Source of the DNA: Chloranthus sessilifolius
Lineage: Eukaryota; Streptophyta; Magnoliopsida; Chloranthales; Chloranthaceae
Direction: 5' to 3'
Assembly: GCA_021018995.1 (NCBI GenBank)
Contig: CM037591.1
Span: 69,343,901 to 69,407,900, forward strand
DNA: 64,000 bases
The notes below the pieces were generated by a model, which was not told the DNA's origin, made no database searches, and saw only the letters and a program-made list of their open reading frames with translations. Position numbers and translations under genes: made by a program. Positions 44,781 through 56,026 of this stretch are shown here, piece by piece (within the stretch, counting starts at the first letter, position 1; every line of letters starts with the position of its first letter).

Positions 44781-46065
44781 GATACTTTCTTTCCTGCTTG
44801 CAATGTTCAAGAAGTTGCATTCAATGAAGATTGATATCTTGATAGTGGTTGTAGTAACCGCATGACGGGCAACAAAGGCGTATTTGTCACTTTGGATGAA
44901 TCTATTCAAAGTGAAGTAAGGACCGACGATGATAAATGACTTTCCGTAAAGGAAAGTTGTGATATTCTTGTTCAATCAAAGAAATGCATCAAACGCATCT
45001 CAAATGTTTTCTATGTACCCGGCCTCAAACATAATCTTCTAAGTATTGGACAACTAATTTTGAAAGGACACAATGTTTATTTCAAAGGAGATGTATGTGA
45101 AATCAAGGATATGAATAATGCTGTCATTGCCAAAGTAAAGATGACTCCAAACAAGATGTTTCCACTTAAGTTTCAAAATGAAATTCTTCCTTGCTTCAAT
45201 TCTATTATCCAAGACAAATCATGGCTATGGCATCTTCGGTATGGCCACTTGAGTTTTAGCTCGTTGACTCTCATGTGTAAAAATCACATGGTGAGAGGCA
45301 TGACAAATATAGATCGCAAAGATCAAGTTTGTGAAGGATGCGCACTCAGAAAGCATCAAAGAAATTCTTTTCCGGTTGGGAAAGCTTGGAGGGCATCAAA
45401 TCCTTTTGAGCTTGTTCATTCGGACTTATGCGAGCCTATGCACACCACTTCTATTGACGGTAATCGTTATTTCCTCACTTTTATTGACGATTATAGTCGT
45501 AAATCTTGGGTTTATTTTCTCAAAAAAAATTAGAGGTATTCGGCCACTTCAAAACATTTAAGGCCTTGGTTAAAAAGCAAAGTGGTTTTATGGTGAATAT
45601 GTTTCTCATGATTTTAAGAATTTTTTAAAAGATAATGGCATTCGGCATCAATTAACCACTCGATACACACCTCAACAAAATGGTATTGCCGAAAGAAAAA
45701 ATATAACACTTATGAAATTGGCTAGAAATATGTTAAAAGCCAAAGGGATGCAAAATATATTTTGGGCCGAAGCCGTTTCATGTGCCAACTATCTTTTGAA
45801 TCGTGCCTTATCCAAAAGTGTTGGAGGCATGACACCTCAAGAAGCATGGAATGGGCACAAACCATGTGTTGCGCATTTAAGGATATTTGATAGTATTGCA
45901 TATTCTCATGTGCCGGATGAAAGAAGAAAAAAATTTGATGATAAATCTGAAAAATATATTCTTATTGGTTATAGTGAAATTTTAAAGACATACAAATTGT
46001 TTAATCCCATTACCAAGAAAACTATCATAAGTAGAGATGTAAAATTTAATGAAGAAGAAGCTTGA
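44781..46065 (+). pseudogene. Copia protease and integrase, second catalytic Asp deleted
   Basis: The protease motif YLDSGCSNRMTG follows a TGA where the family has Trp, with His to Arg in NHMTG. VFYVPGLKHNLLSIGQL follows. The integrase zinc region is intact (WHLRYGHLSF, CEGCALRKHQ), as is the first Asp (VHSDLCEPM). At ~45530-45600 the sequence runs KKQSGFM straight into GEYVSHDF in another frame, so the LRSDRG segment with the second catalytic Asp is gone. The Glu region is present (TPQQNGIAERKNITLMKLAR). It ends LIGYSEILKTYKLFNPITKK. Confidence 0.92.
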
Positions 46066-47802
46066 GATTGGGATTTTCAAGAAAAGACACAAAAGTCTAT
46101 TTGTGTCAATGAAGAAGAATTGAAAGATGCTCAAAATTGTGAGCATGAAGATGATAGAACTTCCTCTCTATCTTCATCTTCACCATCTTCATCATCATCA
46201 TCATCATCAAGTTCTAATTCTCCTCCAAAGAAGACCAAAAGCATCAATGAAATTTATGAAGCATCAAGAAGACTTTTTGATGAAGATGAAATTAACTTTG
46301 CACTATATGCCGATGTCGATCCAATTTCTTTTGAAGAAGCATCTCACGAAGAAAAGTGGAATCATGCAATAAATCAAGAAATTGATTCCATCAAAAGAAA
46401 TGAGGCTTGGGAGTGAACGGAACTTCCAAATGGGCACAAATCCATTGGTGAAGTTGAAAGGCATAAAGCTCGGTTAGTGGTGAAAGGCTACAAGCAAAGA
46501 CATGACGTAGACTTCAATGATGCTCCCGTTGCTCGGCTTGAGACTATTAGATTCGTCTTAGCATTGGCGGCTCAAAGAAATTAGAAGGTTTATCAAATGG
46601 ATGTCAAATCAGCATTCTTAAATGGCATTCTTGAAGAAGAAGTTTATGTTGATCAACCTCCCAGGTATGTTAAAAAGGGTAAAGAGCACAAAATTTGTAG
46701 ATTGAAGAAAGCTCTTTACGGTTTAAAGGAAGTACCAAGGGCATGGTATAGCCGTATTGATGGGTATTTCATGAAGAATGGATTCAAAAGGTGTCCTTTT
46801 GAACACTGTCTCTACATCAAAGAAAACACTCAAGGTGAGTTCTTAGTTGTTTGTTTATATGTTGATGATTTAATCTTTACCGGCAATAATTTAAGCATAT
46901 GTGATGAATTTAAAAAATCCATGATGCTTGAGTTTGAGATGACCGATATGGGTCTCCTATATTTCTTTCTTGGCATTGAAGTAAAATAAAATGAAGATGA
47001 GATTTTTATATCTCAAAAGAAGTATGCAAAAGATTTATTGAAAAAGTTTAGAATGGAAGATGCAAATCTTATTTGCACTCCAATGGAGGTTGGTTTGAAA
47101 CTTAGCAAAAATGATAATGCAAAAAGAGTTAATGAAACTCTTTATCGGAGTCTTGTTGGTAGCCTCATGTACTTGACCGCTACAAGACCGGATATTATGT
47201 TTGCGGTTAGCATGATTAGCCGTTTCATGGAATCACCTAGAAGTAGTCATTGGAATGCCAGAAAGAGAATTTTGCGATATGCATGTGGTATCATTAATGA
47301 TGGTATACATTACTAAAGGGTTCAAAATTCATGTTTGGTTGGATATTGTGATAGTGATTGGGGTGGAAATGTAGAAGATGGTAAAAGCACTTCTGGTTAC
47401 AATTTTAATATTGGTTCAGGTTCAATTTCATGGACTTCAAAGAAACAACAAATTGTTGCTCTATCTACAACCGGAGCGGAGTACATTTCATTAGCATTGG
47501 CCGGTTGTCAAGCACTTTGATTAAGATGGGTTTTAGAAGAACTTAAGCATCATTCAATTGAAGCTACAACTTTGTTTTGTGATAATCGTTCAGCCATTGC
47601 ACTAACCAAGAATCTCGTTTTTCACTACAAAAGTAAGCACATTCGAATTAAGTATCATTTCATCTGTGACTTGATCAATGATGGTGAAATTGATGTGAAA
47701 CCTTGCAAATCACAAGATCAAATAACGGATATTTTTATAAAGGCATTGAAGAAAGAAATGTTTATCAAGATCAAAGAAAAGCTTGGCGTTCGATCGGTCT
47801 AG
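46066..47802 (+). pseudogene. Copia reverse transcriptase and RNase H
   Basis: A Ser-rich linker (SSLSSSSPSSSSSSSSSSN) precedes VDPISFEEASHEEKWNHAIN. After a Trp-to-stop the text jumps from HKSIG to [18 protein letters not shown], an in-frame loss of the VKWVYK segment. RT continues MDVKSAFLNGILEEEVYVDQ, KKALYGLKEVPRAWYSRID and the active site CLYVDDLIFTGN, which is intact. RNase H has GYCDSDWGGNVEDGKSTSGY, VALSTTGAEYISLALAGCQA, then a stop for Trp, CDNRSAIALTKN and KSKHIRIKYHFI. It ends at 47802. Confidence 0.93.
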
Positions 47803-47805
47803 CTC

Positions 47806-47814
47806 AAGGGGGGC
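47806..47814 (+). promoter_or_regulatory. Copia polypurine tract
   Basis: AAGGGGGGC immediately before the 3' LTR. Confidence 0.85.
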
Positions 47815-48224
47815 TGTTGGAATTATAGGCTAGACCGACCCATTTGGCCCATTTTATCTTTTGGGTCATTGGCCCATTTGCAATTATATTGGTCAATCTT
47901 GGAACTCGTTTTTGTCATAGGAAATTGGTGTATTTAATGTAGTGTCTTGAGAATATGGAATATACTTTGAGAATGTAATTTTCTATCTTTTTCTAGGCTA
48001 GGTAGTTGCTTTGGAAGTGTATTTTTATTTATTCCCGGTTTTGTATTGTGGGCTATTTTTATCACTCATGTATTTTCATTTTACAAGTCATATGAATGAA
48101 ATTTGAAAGGTTCTAAGTAGTATATCACTTTAGTCTTCATTTTTGGTATTTTTCTACACAAGAGAACAACTTTCTTCTCTTTAGAGTGCCATCTTCTTCC
48201 AATCCTAGTTGGTGTAATCCAACA
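47815..48224 (+). repeat. Copia 3' LTR
   Basis: TGTTGGAATTATAGGCT to GTAATCCAACA, 410 bases, 13 differences from the 5' LTR by hand count. Confidence 0.96.
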
Positions 48225-49660
48225 ATGACCCTAGCATGTGATCATCAGCTGGGTATACTCTTTTGTGCAGCAGTTTCAGCCTCCGCCTCCGCCTAGGTAG
48301 AGCCTCATAGAAAGTGCACTGTTGCATTAGTGTCTTCTCCCAAAGTAAAATTTTGAAAGGGGCGTTATGAAAAGAGGAGGTAAACAAAGTTTTACGGCAC
48401 TCATGGAAGAGCAGCTGTTATCTTGGTGTGTAATGCCTTGATGAATTACAAGTGGTGGGAATAAGAGATTGACAAAAAAGGCAAAGTCCTATCCCAAGAA
48501 GAAAACCTTTCAGAATTGTACAAATTCACTTTGCTCTGATACTTTTTGGAGGAACAATTTGGATCAATGGTAAATGTGTGTAAGGTGATGAGAGTTTAAT
48601 CCACTAACATTGACTTTAGAATCTTCCATTTGAAGATATACTACAACAAACATTGATAATACAGGAATTTGCATAAGGTAGGGATTGCTACAAAGTAACA
48701 CAGAATCAGCCAACACTGAACACAGTAGACATCACTAGAACAACTGCATACATTGTTACAGCCATATTCCACCGAGAAATCCAACCCAAAATACCAAAAT
48801 CTGATTTAATCCTCTACATTTTTCAACTAAAAATAGCATCCAGCAGATAACAAATAGTAGTACTTACACTCAACATAGCTGACTTTGCTCTGTCTTCCCT
48901 TCGAAGCATCAAATCGGACCGTCTAAACTGCAAATTCCAGAAGCAGATGGTAGAGAGAAAAAACGACCAGGTAGTTTTAATTTGAGGCTAATTAGATATG
49001 CTAATAGGCAGCAATCCTTAGAAAACCATGAACCTTAGTCTCATTGGCAAACACTAAACCCCATGAAACAGCCTATAGAAGATGCCAAAAAAATTTGGAT
49101 CATGTCTGCCTCTGGCTTGAGGCTAACGTTAGCATTTGACATGCTGACATCAGCAGCAACCGACACAAAAAAATTTGGATCATGTCAACCTCTGGCTTAG
49201 GGTTGATGCTCGCATTTCACATGCTAACATCAGCAGTCACCAACACAGTTTCAGCAGCAAACCTACTTTGTTATCAAGAGAGAGAGAGAGCAGCCCCCTT
49301 GTAGCAACCCCCTTGCGCCTCTAAAGAAACCGTTGCGGTTGCGGTTGACAAGGATGGAGAATCTCACTGAGCTGAGACATCGTTTCATCCATCTAATATG
49401 CATATGTTGATTGATCTTTATATAATGTGACCCTCTCTATAATTGCCACATCGGTGGTCACATAGACTTTAGAACAGTAACCTATAGTGTTGAAGAACTC
49501 TTAGACATATGTGCGTGGTAATAGATAGACATTGAAGGCATCATCTTTTTGTGACATTGGTAGTTGTGATAGTTTTTCTATCACAACTTCACTTTGACAT
49601 AGGGATGTAATGGTAGTATGTACGAGTTTACAACTCACAAAATAGGGGGCCATAACTCCC
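48225..49660. other. CACTA interior with a possible small captured exon
   Basis: Mostly non-coding. A ~60-base minus-strand exon-like piece at 48927-48868 has TTTGCAG and GTAAGT borders and reads RRSDLMLRREDRAKSAMLS; the gene is not recognised. A direct duplication with AAAAAATTTGGATCATGTC (~49087 and ~49168) followed by CCTCTGGCTT lies at 49085-49240. Confidence 0.4.
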
Positions 49661-50410
49661 TCAGACCGTGTATGATTCCTGGATGGTGTCAATGTCCAGG
49701 CCCTTCAGTCTCACCACCGATTCTACGTGCCCTTTCAAGGTGAGGAGTTCTCTCAGCCTGCAACAAATAGGTTACAATCACATCCATTCTCTTTCTAGCA
49801 TAACAATCTTTCATTTTCAAGAAGGAAAAAAAATCATTTTTATCAAGAATGAATCAGTTTTAGTTTTTTCATCCTTCAGATTCTCAATTTCTCAAGTTTA
49901 TCACCATTTTCTAATAATTAATTGAGTGCGAAATTTAAAATATTATAAATCACAAAGACAAAATTAAAGAAGACAGGGTAACTTTCACACACGACTGATA
50001 ACATGTAGCTAGCCTTACCTTGCAATCTCAGCTCGCCTTTTTACCTCTTTAGCCATTTGATTAAGATCTGTGAAGCTGGTCCTGTCTCCAAACATCTTGG
50101 TGTCAGGTGGATGCAACCCATGTAGAGTTCTTCGAGCATGGGCCCACTTGAGCTTTGCTTCCTTTCCAAAATCCTTCTTTCTCGTGAAGGCAATCTGCAA
50201 TACAGAATGAAACCACCACCTCAATTAAGGAACAAGTAGCTGTGATTCACTAATGCATCCACATACAAATATACATTCATACACAAATACATACCCTTTG
50301 CTCAATAACTAGATCCCAGGCCTTCCCACTTAGAGCATAGCAAATCATAAACTTGATTAAGTCAAGTGGGAAGTAAAAGATGACATATCGGTGATACATA
50401 TCGGTTTCGT
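49661..50410 (-). pseudogene. AHA-like: Captured C-terminal exons of plasma-membrane H+-ATPase
   Basis: Three minus-strand exons with correct borders. To 50295: YVIFYFPLDLIKFMICYALS, GKAWDLVIEQR, then GTATGT. 50194-50019 after TATTGCAG: IAFTRKKDFGKEAKLKWAHA, TLHGLHPPDTKMFGDRTSFT, DLNQMAKEVKRRAEIA, then GTAAGG. 49757-49661 after [41 protein letters not shown], stop. This is the last membrane helix plus the autoinhibitory R domain of the P3A proton pump. The C-terminal YTV, whose Thr is phosphorylated for 14-3-3 binding, is intact. No stop or frameshift inside. The catalytic and pump domains are absent. Confidence 0.93.
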
Positions 50411-50780
50411 TGAGTGCCCAAAAATAAGTCTTATATCTAAATTCAAAATACTCCTCCTTCAAAGTTCAAATCTCATATCGAAATCGAGTGGATCTCCAAC
50501 CAGATCTACAAGAAGCTTCGAGCGAGTACATCCAACAATGATCTATGAATAAATTCAAAAAAAATGGAGATCAGAAAGCGTTCAAAGTTCAAACTAAAGA
50601 AAATTCCACTCATCAAAAGAATTGAGATGAAATTATACACCTCAGGAGAGATAAAGTATAGATCAATCAATCTCTGCCTCAAATGAGTACATACGTTAAA
50701 ATTAACGAAGAAATCGACAAATAAATAAGAGGAAAAAAGGAGTAAAAATCAACATCGAAATAAATAAATAAGATACTTAC

Positions 50781-50960
50781 TAGTTAAATCTGATTCTTCG
50801 GGCGTGAATGATTGATGCTTCAAATGGCGAAGCTAGCTAGGGTTTGGAGGAGAAGTGAGAAGAAGAGAGGGATTTAGGGTTTGAGCGAGAGGGATTTATG
50901 GTTTGAGCGAGTGGGAATGAGAGGTGTTCGATCATGAGAAGGGAGAAGGGTTAGGGAGAA
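50781..50960 (-). promoter_or_regulatory. 5'-exon-like region upstream of captured H+-ATPase exons
   Basis: On the minus strand: CT-rich leader with telo-box AAACCCTAAATC (~50875), a near copy (AAACCATAAATC, ~50898) and AAACCCTAGC, then a donor CTA followed by GTAAGTATC at 50780. It points towards the H+-ATPase exons ~370 bases away. Similar words occur in the inner CACTA at 23163. Confidence 0.5.
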
Positions 50961-51059
50961 GAGGGAGAAGGGAGTTCGTGGGTTAGGGAGATGGGAGTTA
51001 TAGGCCTGATTGAGTGGGTCGTGGGCGTTAAGTGGAGTGGCCAGGTTGGCTCTCGAAGG

Positions 51060-51132
51060 TTGGCCTAAATCTACCCCTACACCGACGGCGCCTTAATTTC
51101 AGTCGTCGTCGTATCAAGTATTTTTTGTAGTG
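51060..51132. repeat. Extra CACTA right terminus inside third CACTA element
   Basis: Reversed it reads CACTACAAAAAATACTTGAT, then GACGACGACTG and GCGCCGTCGGTGTAG, matching the 53240 end in both terminal and subterminal motifs. The following three bases are CAA. No matching left end with CAA before it was found. Confidence 0.75.
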
Positions 51133-52743
51133 CAAACATCCATCTTAAAAGCTGTACAACCAAATCTTCATATCAGTCTGTATATGCCATGGGATGATAT
51201 TCGGCATAACCATTAGAGTGAGAGAGACAATGATCTGCGACATCACCTTTGCAATATTTTCAAGCTTCCATTATGCTATCTATCGGTAATGTCCAAGTAG
51301 TTCCCGCCCCCTCCTTAGGGATAAGTGTGGAAACAGTGGAATTTAAGGTTTTCCCAATGTGTGCATGTTACAACTATAATTATAAACTCTATGTAACAAA
51401 TGATTCCCTAAATTGAATACCCTTGTGCACGCATGTGTGCGTGTTTGCCGGTCTAAAATGATTCTTAAAGAATAAAAGCATATAAAATTATTGAAAATAG
51501 TTGGTCCTATTAAGCACGAAAATGCAAGGTACCCAAGTCTTAGGCAGCCTGACAAAAACGTCCATATTCAAGTAGATTTGTTGTCATTTCAGTCACAGAT
51601 TTCAACAATTGCATATATGCATCAGAAGAAATAACTTGTTGGCAACTTTGCAACTCTAAAAGATCCACAAATATAGGATTCATTTACACCTTTGAACTAC
51701 TAATAGACCTGTAATTGTCCAGATTATTATTCGTGTAAAAGACCCAACAAATTTTTCGAAGTCAAGTGAAAGAATCCACATTATTAAAAGAAAAATGCTT
51801 CTTTGCAACTTCAAAATCTCCATAAACCAGTACAAACACAAAATCAATGAACTATTGTTTCCAAACCAAGCTTCAAAATCGCCGATTTTGGATTTTTAAT
51901 AACTAGAGATTTATAGGATGAGTACCATAATTTCCCGATCAGGTTGATGAATCTAAAGAAGAGGAGTGGACTCTCCAAGTTCCACCGCTAATTCAAGCTC
52001 CAAAACATGAACCAAATCAAATTTCTTTGCTTTAAAATATGTTTTAATATTAAAACCTCAGATAAAACTCATAGCTTTCCCCCAATAAAATTGAATTTCA
52101 TAAAAACAACTTAAAAAGACTTGCTTTTTAGAATAAGTTTAAGCTACCTTACCAGAGAAGTACAAAATGATGAATCCGGCTCATTTTTTGTGAGTTGGCA
52201 CCAAAAATCCTCTTAAAGTCTTTATATCTCTTAATTTTAATAAAAGATATATTAATCTAAATAATCCCTGCAATTCTTCAGATAAGTGGACCTCCAGAAT
52301 AACAACTGAAACCTAACTTTTTCTCGATTGAGCTCAAATAGGGACAATAAAATCATAAAAACTCTTTTCAACAAGTGTGCTCTCCAGAAATAACCGAAAA
52401 AAGTCCAAAAATTTACCTTTGAAACACAAAACACTCCTTTTCTATTCTAAAATTGAGGATCCGAAATATATAGCTAGAATTCCCCCACAAAAGTCAGAAA
52501 TATTCAAATCTTACAGTTTGGATGTCAATCCATACCGACTGAGGTCATGTTTCTCAATCTGTTGAGCCGATCCCTACACTCTCTGTCGTTTGTTATAAGA
52601 AGAATTCTGAAATCACAAATCGAAACATCAGATTCATAATGTTACTGTTAAATATCTGAAATCATAAATCGGAATATGGGATTCACAAATCGAAACATGA
52701 GATCTGACCTGCTATGATGATGAATTTTTTGAACCTTCAATCT
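51133..52743. other. CACTA interior between the two right termini
   Basis: AT-rich, no supported gene. A local duplication of GAAATC...AAATCG(A/G)AA(T/C)AT at 52610-52705. Confidence 0.4.
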
Positions 52744-53095
52744 ATTGCAGCTCTAGGGGTTTGCTCGTTTTAAGAACAAGGATATCAATGGATCCTCCAA
52801 TCTGTTGTGATTTGAGTAAATTTTTGAAAGGTTAGAGAAAACAGGAGATTGGGAAAGGAGATCAGAGAGAACGATTAGGGTTTCGCTTTTGGATTATAGA
52901 GATTGGGAGAACGATTATGGTTCATTTTCAAAGACTTGGAGAATGAGGGAGAAGGGGATTTCGATTTTGCTGTAGGAGATTGGGAGAATGAATGAGAAAA
53001 TAGAGGGAATTGTAGCAGGGTTTTGAAGAGATAAAGAGGGAGAGAGGGAGATTTTAAGAGAGAGAGAAGGAGATTGAGAGACATTAAATAAAAAA
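52744..53095 (-). promoter_or_regulatory. Second 5'-exon-like region near right end of third CACTA
   Basis: On the minus strand: a long CT-rich leader (TCTCTCTCTCTTAAAATC, CTCTCTCCCTC), an ATG at ~52931 (KMNHNRSPNLYNPKAKP) and GCGAAACCCTAATC at ~52885. It resembles plant 5' UTR/first-exon sequence. Its donor is not clear. Confidence 0.4.
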
Positions 53096-53240
53096 GATGT
53101 GAAGGAAAATAAAAAACACGATTGTAAGATATATATAAGTGCTGCACTGACGGCTTCCCGTACTAGCCGTCGACGTAGTTTAATCTACACCGACGGCCGT
53201 CAGATTTTTGCCGTCGGCGTAGCCTCTATTTTTTGTAGTG

Positions 53241-54440
53241 GAAGTAACTCTTTCACTCGATCGCTCTCTCGTTCCTTCTACAATCCGAGCAGCCCAAGCC
53301 CCTATTCTCTCTCTTTCTGTAACAACATCACAACAACATTATTGTTGTTGTACTCTTCTTCTTTTCGCGTCCAACCGAGCACCACATCGATCCACCATCG
53401 AAGTCGCATCGCCGGCCACAACCACCAACAATTTTCTCTTGCGACGTTAAGACCCAAGGTAGGGGGAATTTAATTATTCTTTTACTTCAACTCATTCGAT
53501 TAATTGGTATGCTCGAGCAATAAATTGTGCCTTAAATTCATCGTTTCCTTAGCTTCGAGTCATTTATTTAATTAGTCACGTTTGAATGTGTCACTTTAAT
53601 TGTTAATCTTCACTTTATTATTGGTTTAAATAATTAATACTAGGACATACATGTTAGTTCTTATTTATGTGATGCCTATACTCTTGAAAGAAAAATTAAT
53701 CTAGTATGAAAAATGGAGGTTGATGCTGAAATTTCAATTCTAACCAGTTTGGGTTTTTCCCTAACTTCACGAAACCGTAGAATTTTTAATAGACCTGTAA
53801 TGGATGTGCCGTCACAAAGGTGGTGTAGAGGGCAATTCCCTCTACCAAAACTATTTCAATATCTGAGAGTGAATCGGTCTCTAGTCACCTTGAAAATTGA
53901 TCCCAAGACACCTACTTTTAAATCTGCATAGTAAATTCCTATATCTGATTTCTGTCTAAGTGTTCTGCGAATTCACGTTTGACCTTTGATCTTACACCCA
54001 TATGAGTAGAATTACAAAATTTCTGTATGATCACCCCTCCCAACTTTTTATGATATTCACATTAGATGGTTAGAATTCCCTAGTTCTAGCATGAATCATA
54101 AAAATTAAATTGGTGACTAATTAGGCCCTAATTTGATCGGATTGTGTCATAACTGTGGAATTATTTTATTCATAGGTAAGTCACATTTCTATGGTCACGA
54201 ATGATCAAATATGTTAACAAGATTTATTTTATTCTTATTGTACTATGCCTATCACATGATTATCAAACATAAAGTGTGCATCATAAAAATAAGAAAAAGA
54301 CACAACATGAATTCATTCCAGGAATATAAACAGAAACGAATTTAATGGTCATTTAAGACATGGATAAAATAGACACGACACAAATTTATGACAAGGCAAG
54401 TTAAGTCAAGGATTATAAATATATGTACATTAAAGACAAG
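53241..54440 (+). other. LTR-like flank, left of the LARD element
   Basis: CT-rich leader-like DNA (53250-53460) with AAGGTAGGGGG at ~53455, then AT-rich DNA. Composition and phrases (ATATCTGATTTCTGTCTAAG) recall the LTRs at 35444 and 62065-63085. Probably one interrupted LTR that began left of 38948 and ends at ~63085; the start is not identified. Confidence 0.35.
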
Positions 54441-56005
54441 TGTAGACACCCAAATTTGGCCCAATGCCCGATCAAAACACATTTTGAGAGAGGTGCACTT
54501 TCGAGCTTTCGATGGCATGTATGAAACCCTTAGGAACCTTCCCGAAACCTTAGGAGCCATTCTAAACCCTTAGGAAACACCCCAGATCCCTTAAGAACCT
54601 TTTCGAAACCATAAAAACCCATCCCGACCCGTATAAACAATTTCGGACCTAAACCTAGCTTTCCCAGGTAATGGATGAAGAGTGGTGCATCGGGACTAAG
54701 TGTGACTTTCTACTATGATCAAATCTCATACCATTGAAAAGTAAAAGTCTTCAGCTTTCCAACGAGATAAAGATCACCCCAATTGGAGCTATATGCGAGA
54801 AGATATCACGTTCCGAAGCGTGGGGGCAAATTTATAATTTTGTGAAATTTCCCTTAGGGATTTGACGCTAGTATTACTGGCGCCAAGTCATTTCTCCCCA
54901 GCTTTAAGGTGGACCCCACTACGGGCGGCCAACTTCCAGACCTTGTAGAAACATTGTTTTACTGTACATATGCCTGACGCACCTATTCATTGCACCAGGC
55001 TTATGAATAGTAACCCTGTGTTTTTACCTCAAAAATTAAGATTGGGGTTTGACTTATTGACCATCTTAAGCTTTGGAGTGTATTTTTCTAGTTCTGTTAC
55101 ACCCATTCACTATCTATTTACAACCCCTTAAGTGGTTTAAAGCATCACCCTATCATCTACCATTGGAGCTAACCTTCATATCTTTCAAGGCTCTAAAAAC
55201 CCTAGGAAACCTTAGATGGCTAGATTACCTAATTGCTAGTACAAATTAGCCTCTAAACACCCTCCTAACCTCTCTTTTTCCTATAAATAGAGAGGCACCC
55301 CCCCTTTACAAAGGCTAGAAAAAATTTGTAAATTAAGAGATTAAGGAATCCCTTCTCTCTCTCCTCTAGTGCACCTTTCTCATATAAATTTCAGAACTTT
55401 AAAACCTTCTTTAGACCTTAGCCTTTGACCTAAAATCTCTAGGTTAGGTGTGTGCTACCCCGTAGCCTTCTCTCTCTACCTCTTAGCTATCAAGCCCTAG
55501 GTGCTAGAACCCCATTTCTCACCATACGAGCTATTAAAGCTCACCGAAGCAAGCCTAAGAAAGGTTTCACGGCAGTGCAACAAGGGCCCGAGAGCTCTGG
55601 CTCTCCCCTCTATTCCTCTACCTTCTCGGTTCTTTCTCCATTCTCTCATTTGGACAGTTATGCCGCTGAATTATCGGTAGGAGCGGAGGGGCACAAATAT
55701 GATTTTAAGTCCCTTTAGCTAAGAGGAAGGCTTTTTTATTTCTTTTATATTATTTTTGTTTTAGCCATAAGTAGAGAGCGCATTAAGCAGGTTGATTGAG
55801 TGCCTAAGACCTTTCCAATCGATAATCGAAGCCCCTACCCAAGAGCCTTTAGTGTAGTCCAGATTCAGAGTGAATTTTTGGCACTTCAGTGTTCTTTAAA
55901 TTTGATTTAGATTTCTCGGGAAACCAAAAGCTCTGGGTGGCAACTCTAAATTTTTATCACAAGTGCATGTCATGTGGCGGATCGTTAAAAATTCATGATT
56001 GTACA
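54441..56005 (+). repeat. LARD 5' LTR
   Basis: 1565 bases. Aligns along its length with 60470-62064. A TATAAATAG box lies at ~55281-55290 (CCTATAAATAGAGAGGCA). Confidence 0.92.
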
Positions 56006-56007
56006 GA

Positions 56008-56026
56008 TGGCGACTCTACTGGGGAC
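56008..56026 (+). promoter_or_regulatory. LARD primer binding site (tRNA-Arg type)
   Basis: TGGCGACTCTACTGGGGAC, two bases after the LTR end; TGGCGACTCCGCTGGGGA is the usual form in Ogre/TAT elements. Confidence 0.85.

Larger units (their letters stand above)
43414..48224 (+). mobile_element. Ty1/copia retrotransposon (4.8 kb), complete but inactivated
   Basis: Two 410-base LTRs, a primer site, gag, protease, integrase, RT and RNase H in Ty1/copia order, and a polypurine tract. Target duplication ATGGC (43409-43413) and ATGAC (48225-48229), one base changed. By hand count the LTRs differ at 13 of 410 positions. Coding is interrupted by stops (several TGG to TGA/TAG-type) and at least two deletions, one removing an integrase catalytic Asp. 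It inserted into the third CACTA element. Confidence 0.95.
38949..53240. mobile_element. Third large CACTA transposon (14.3 kb) with captured genes
   Basis: Left end CACTACAAAAAATA at 38949; right end is the inverted TATTTTTTGTAGTG ending 53240. Perfect 3-base duplication GAA (38946-38948, 53241-53243). Subterminal CCGACGGC and GCCGTCGG words occur on both sides (38973-39178, 53150-53220). This terminal family differs from the CACTACGTG family at 15978/17476. Cargo: SPIRAL1-like and plasma-membrane H+-ATPase-like exons on the minus strand, a MITE, a copia element and 5'-exon-like regions. An additional right terminus at 51132 complicates it. No transposase frame seen. Confidence 0.87.

Noticed and set aside
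46127-46372. Histidine/leucine-rich overlapping frame in copia
   Set aside because: It is an out-of-frame reading of the Ser-rich linker (TCA/TCT repeats) of the copia polyprotein.
47610-47640. CACTACAAAAG as another CACTA left terminus
   Set aside because: It lies within the conserved copia RNase H sequence (FHYKSKHI) and lacks subterminal repeats.
38949-51132. Pairing CACTA left end 38949 with right end 51132
   Set aside because: Triplets GAA and CAA differ, whereas 53240 is followed by a perfect GAA; kept only as an alternative.
53099-53473. 124-codon plus-strand frame at the CACTA right edge as a host gene
   Set aside because: It crosses the CACTA terminus at 53240 and its target duplication, so it is not an evolutionary unit.
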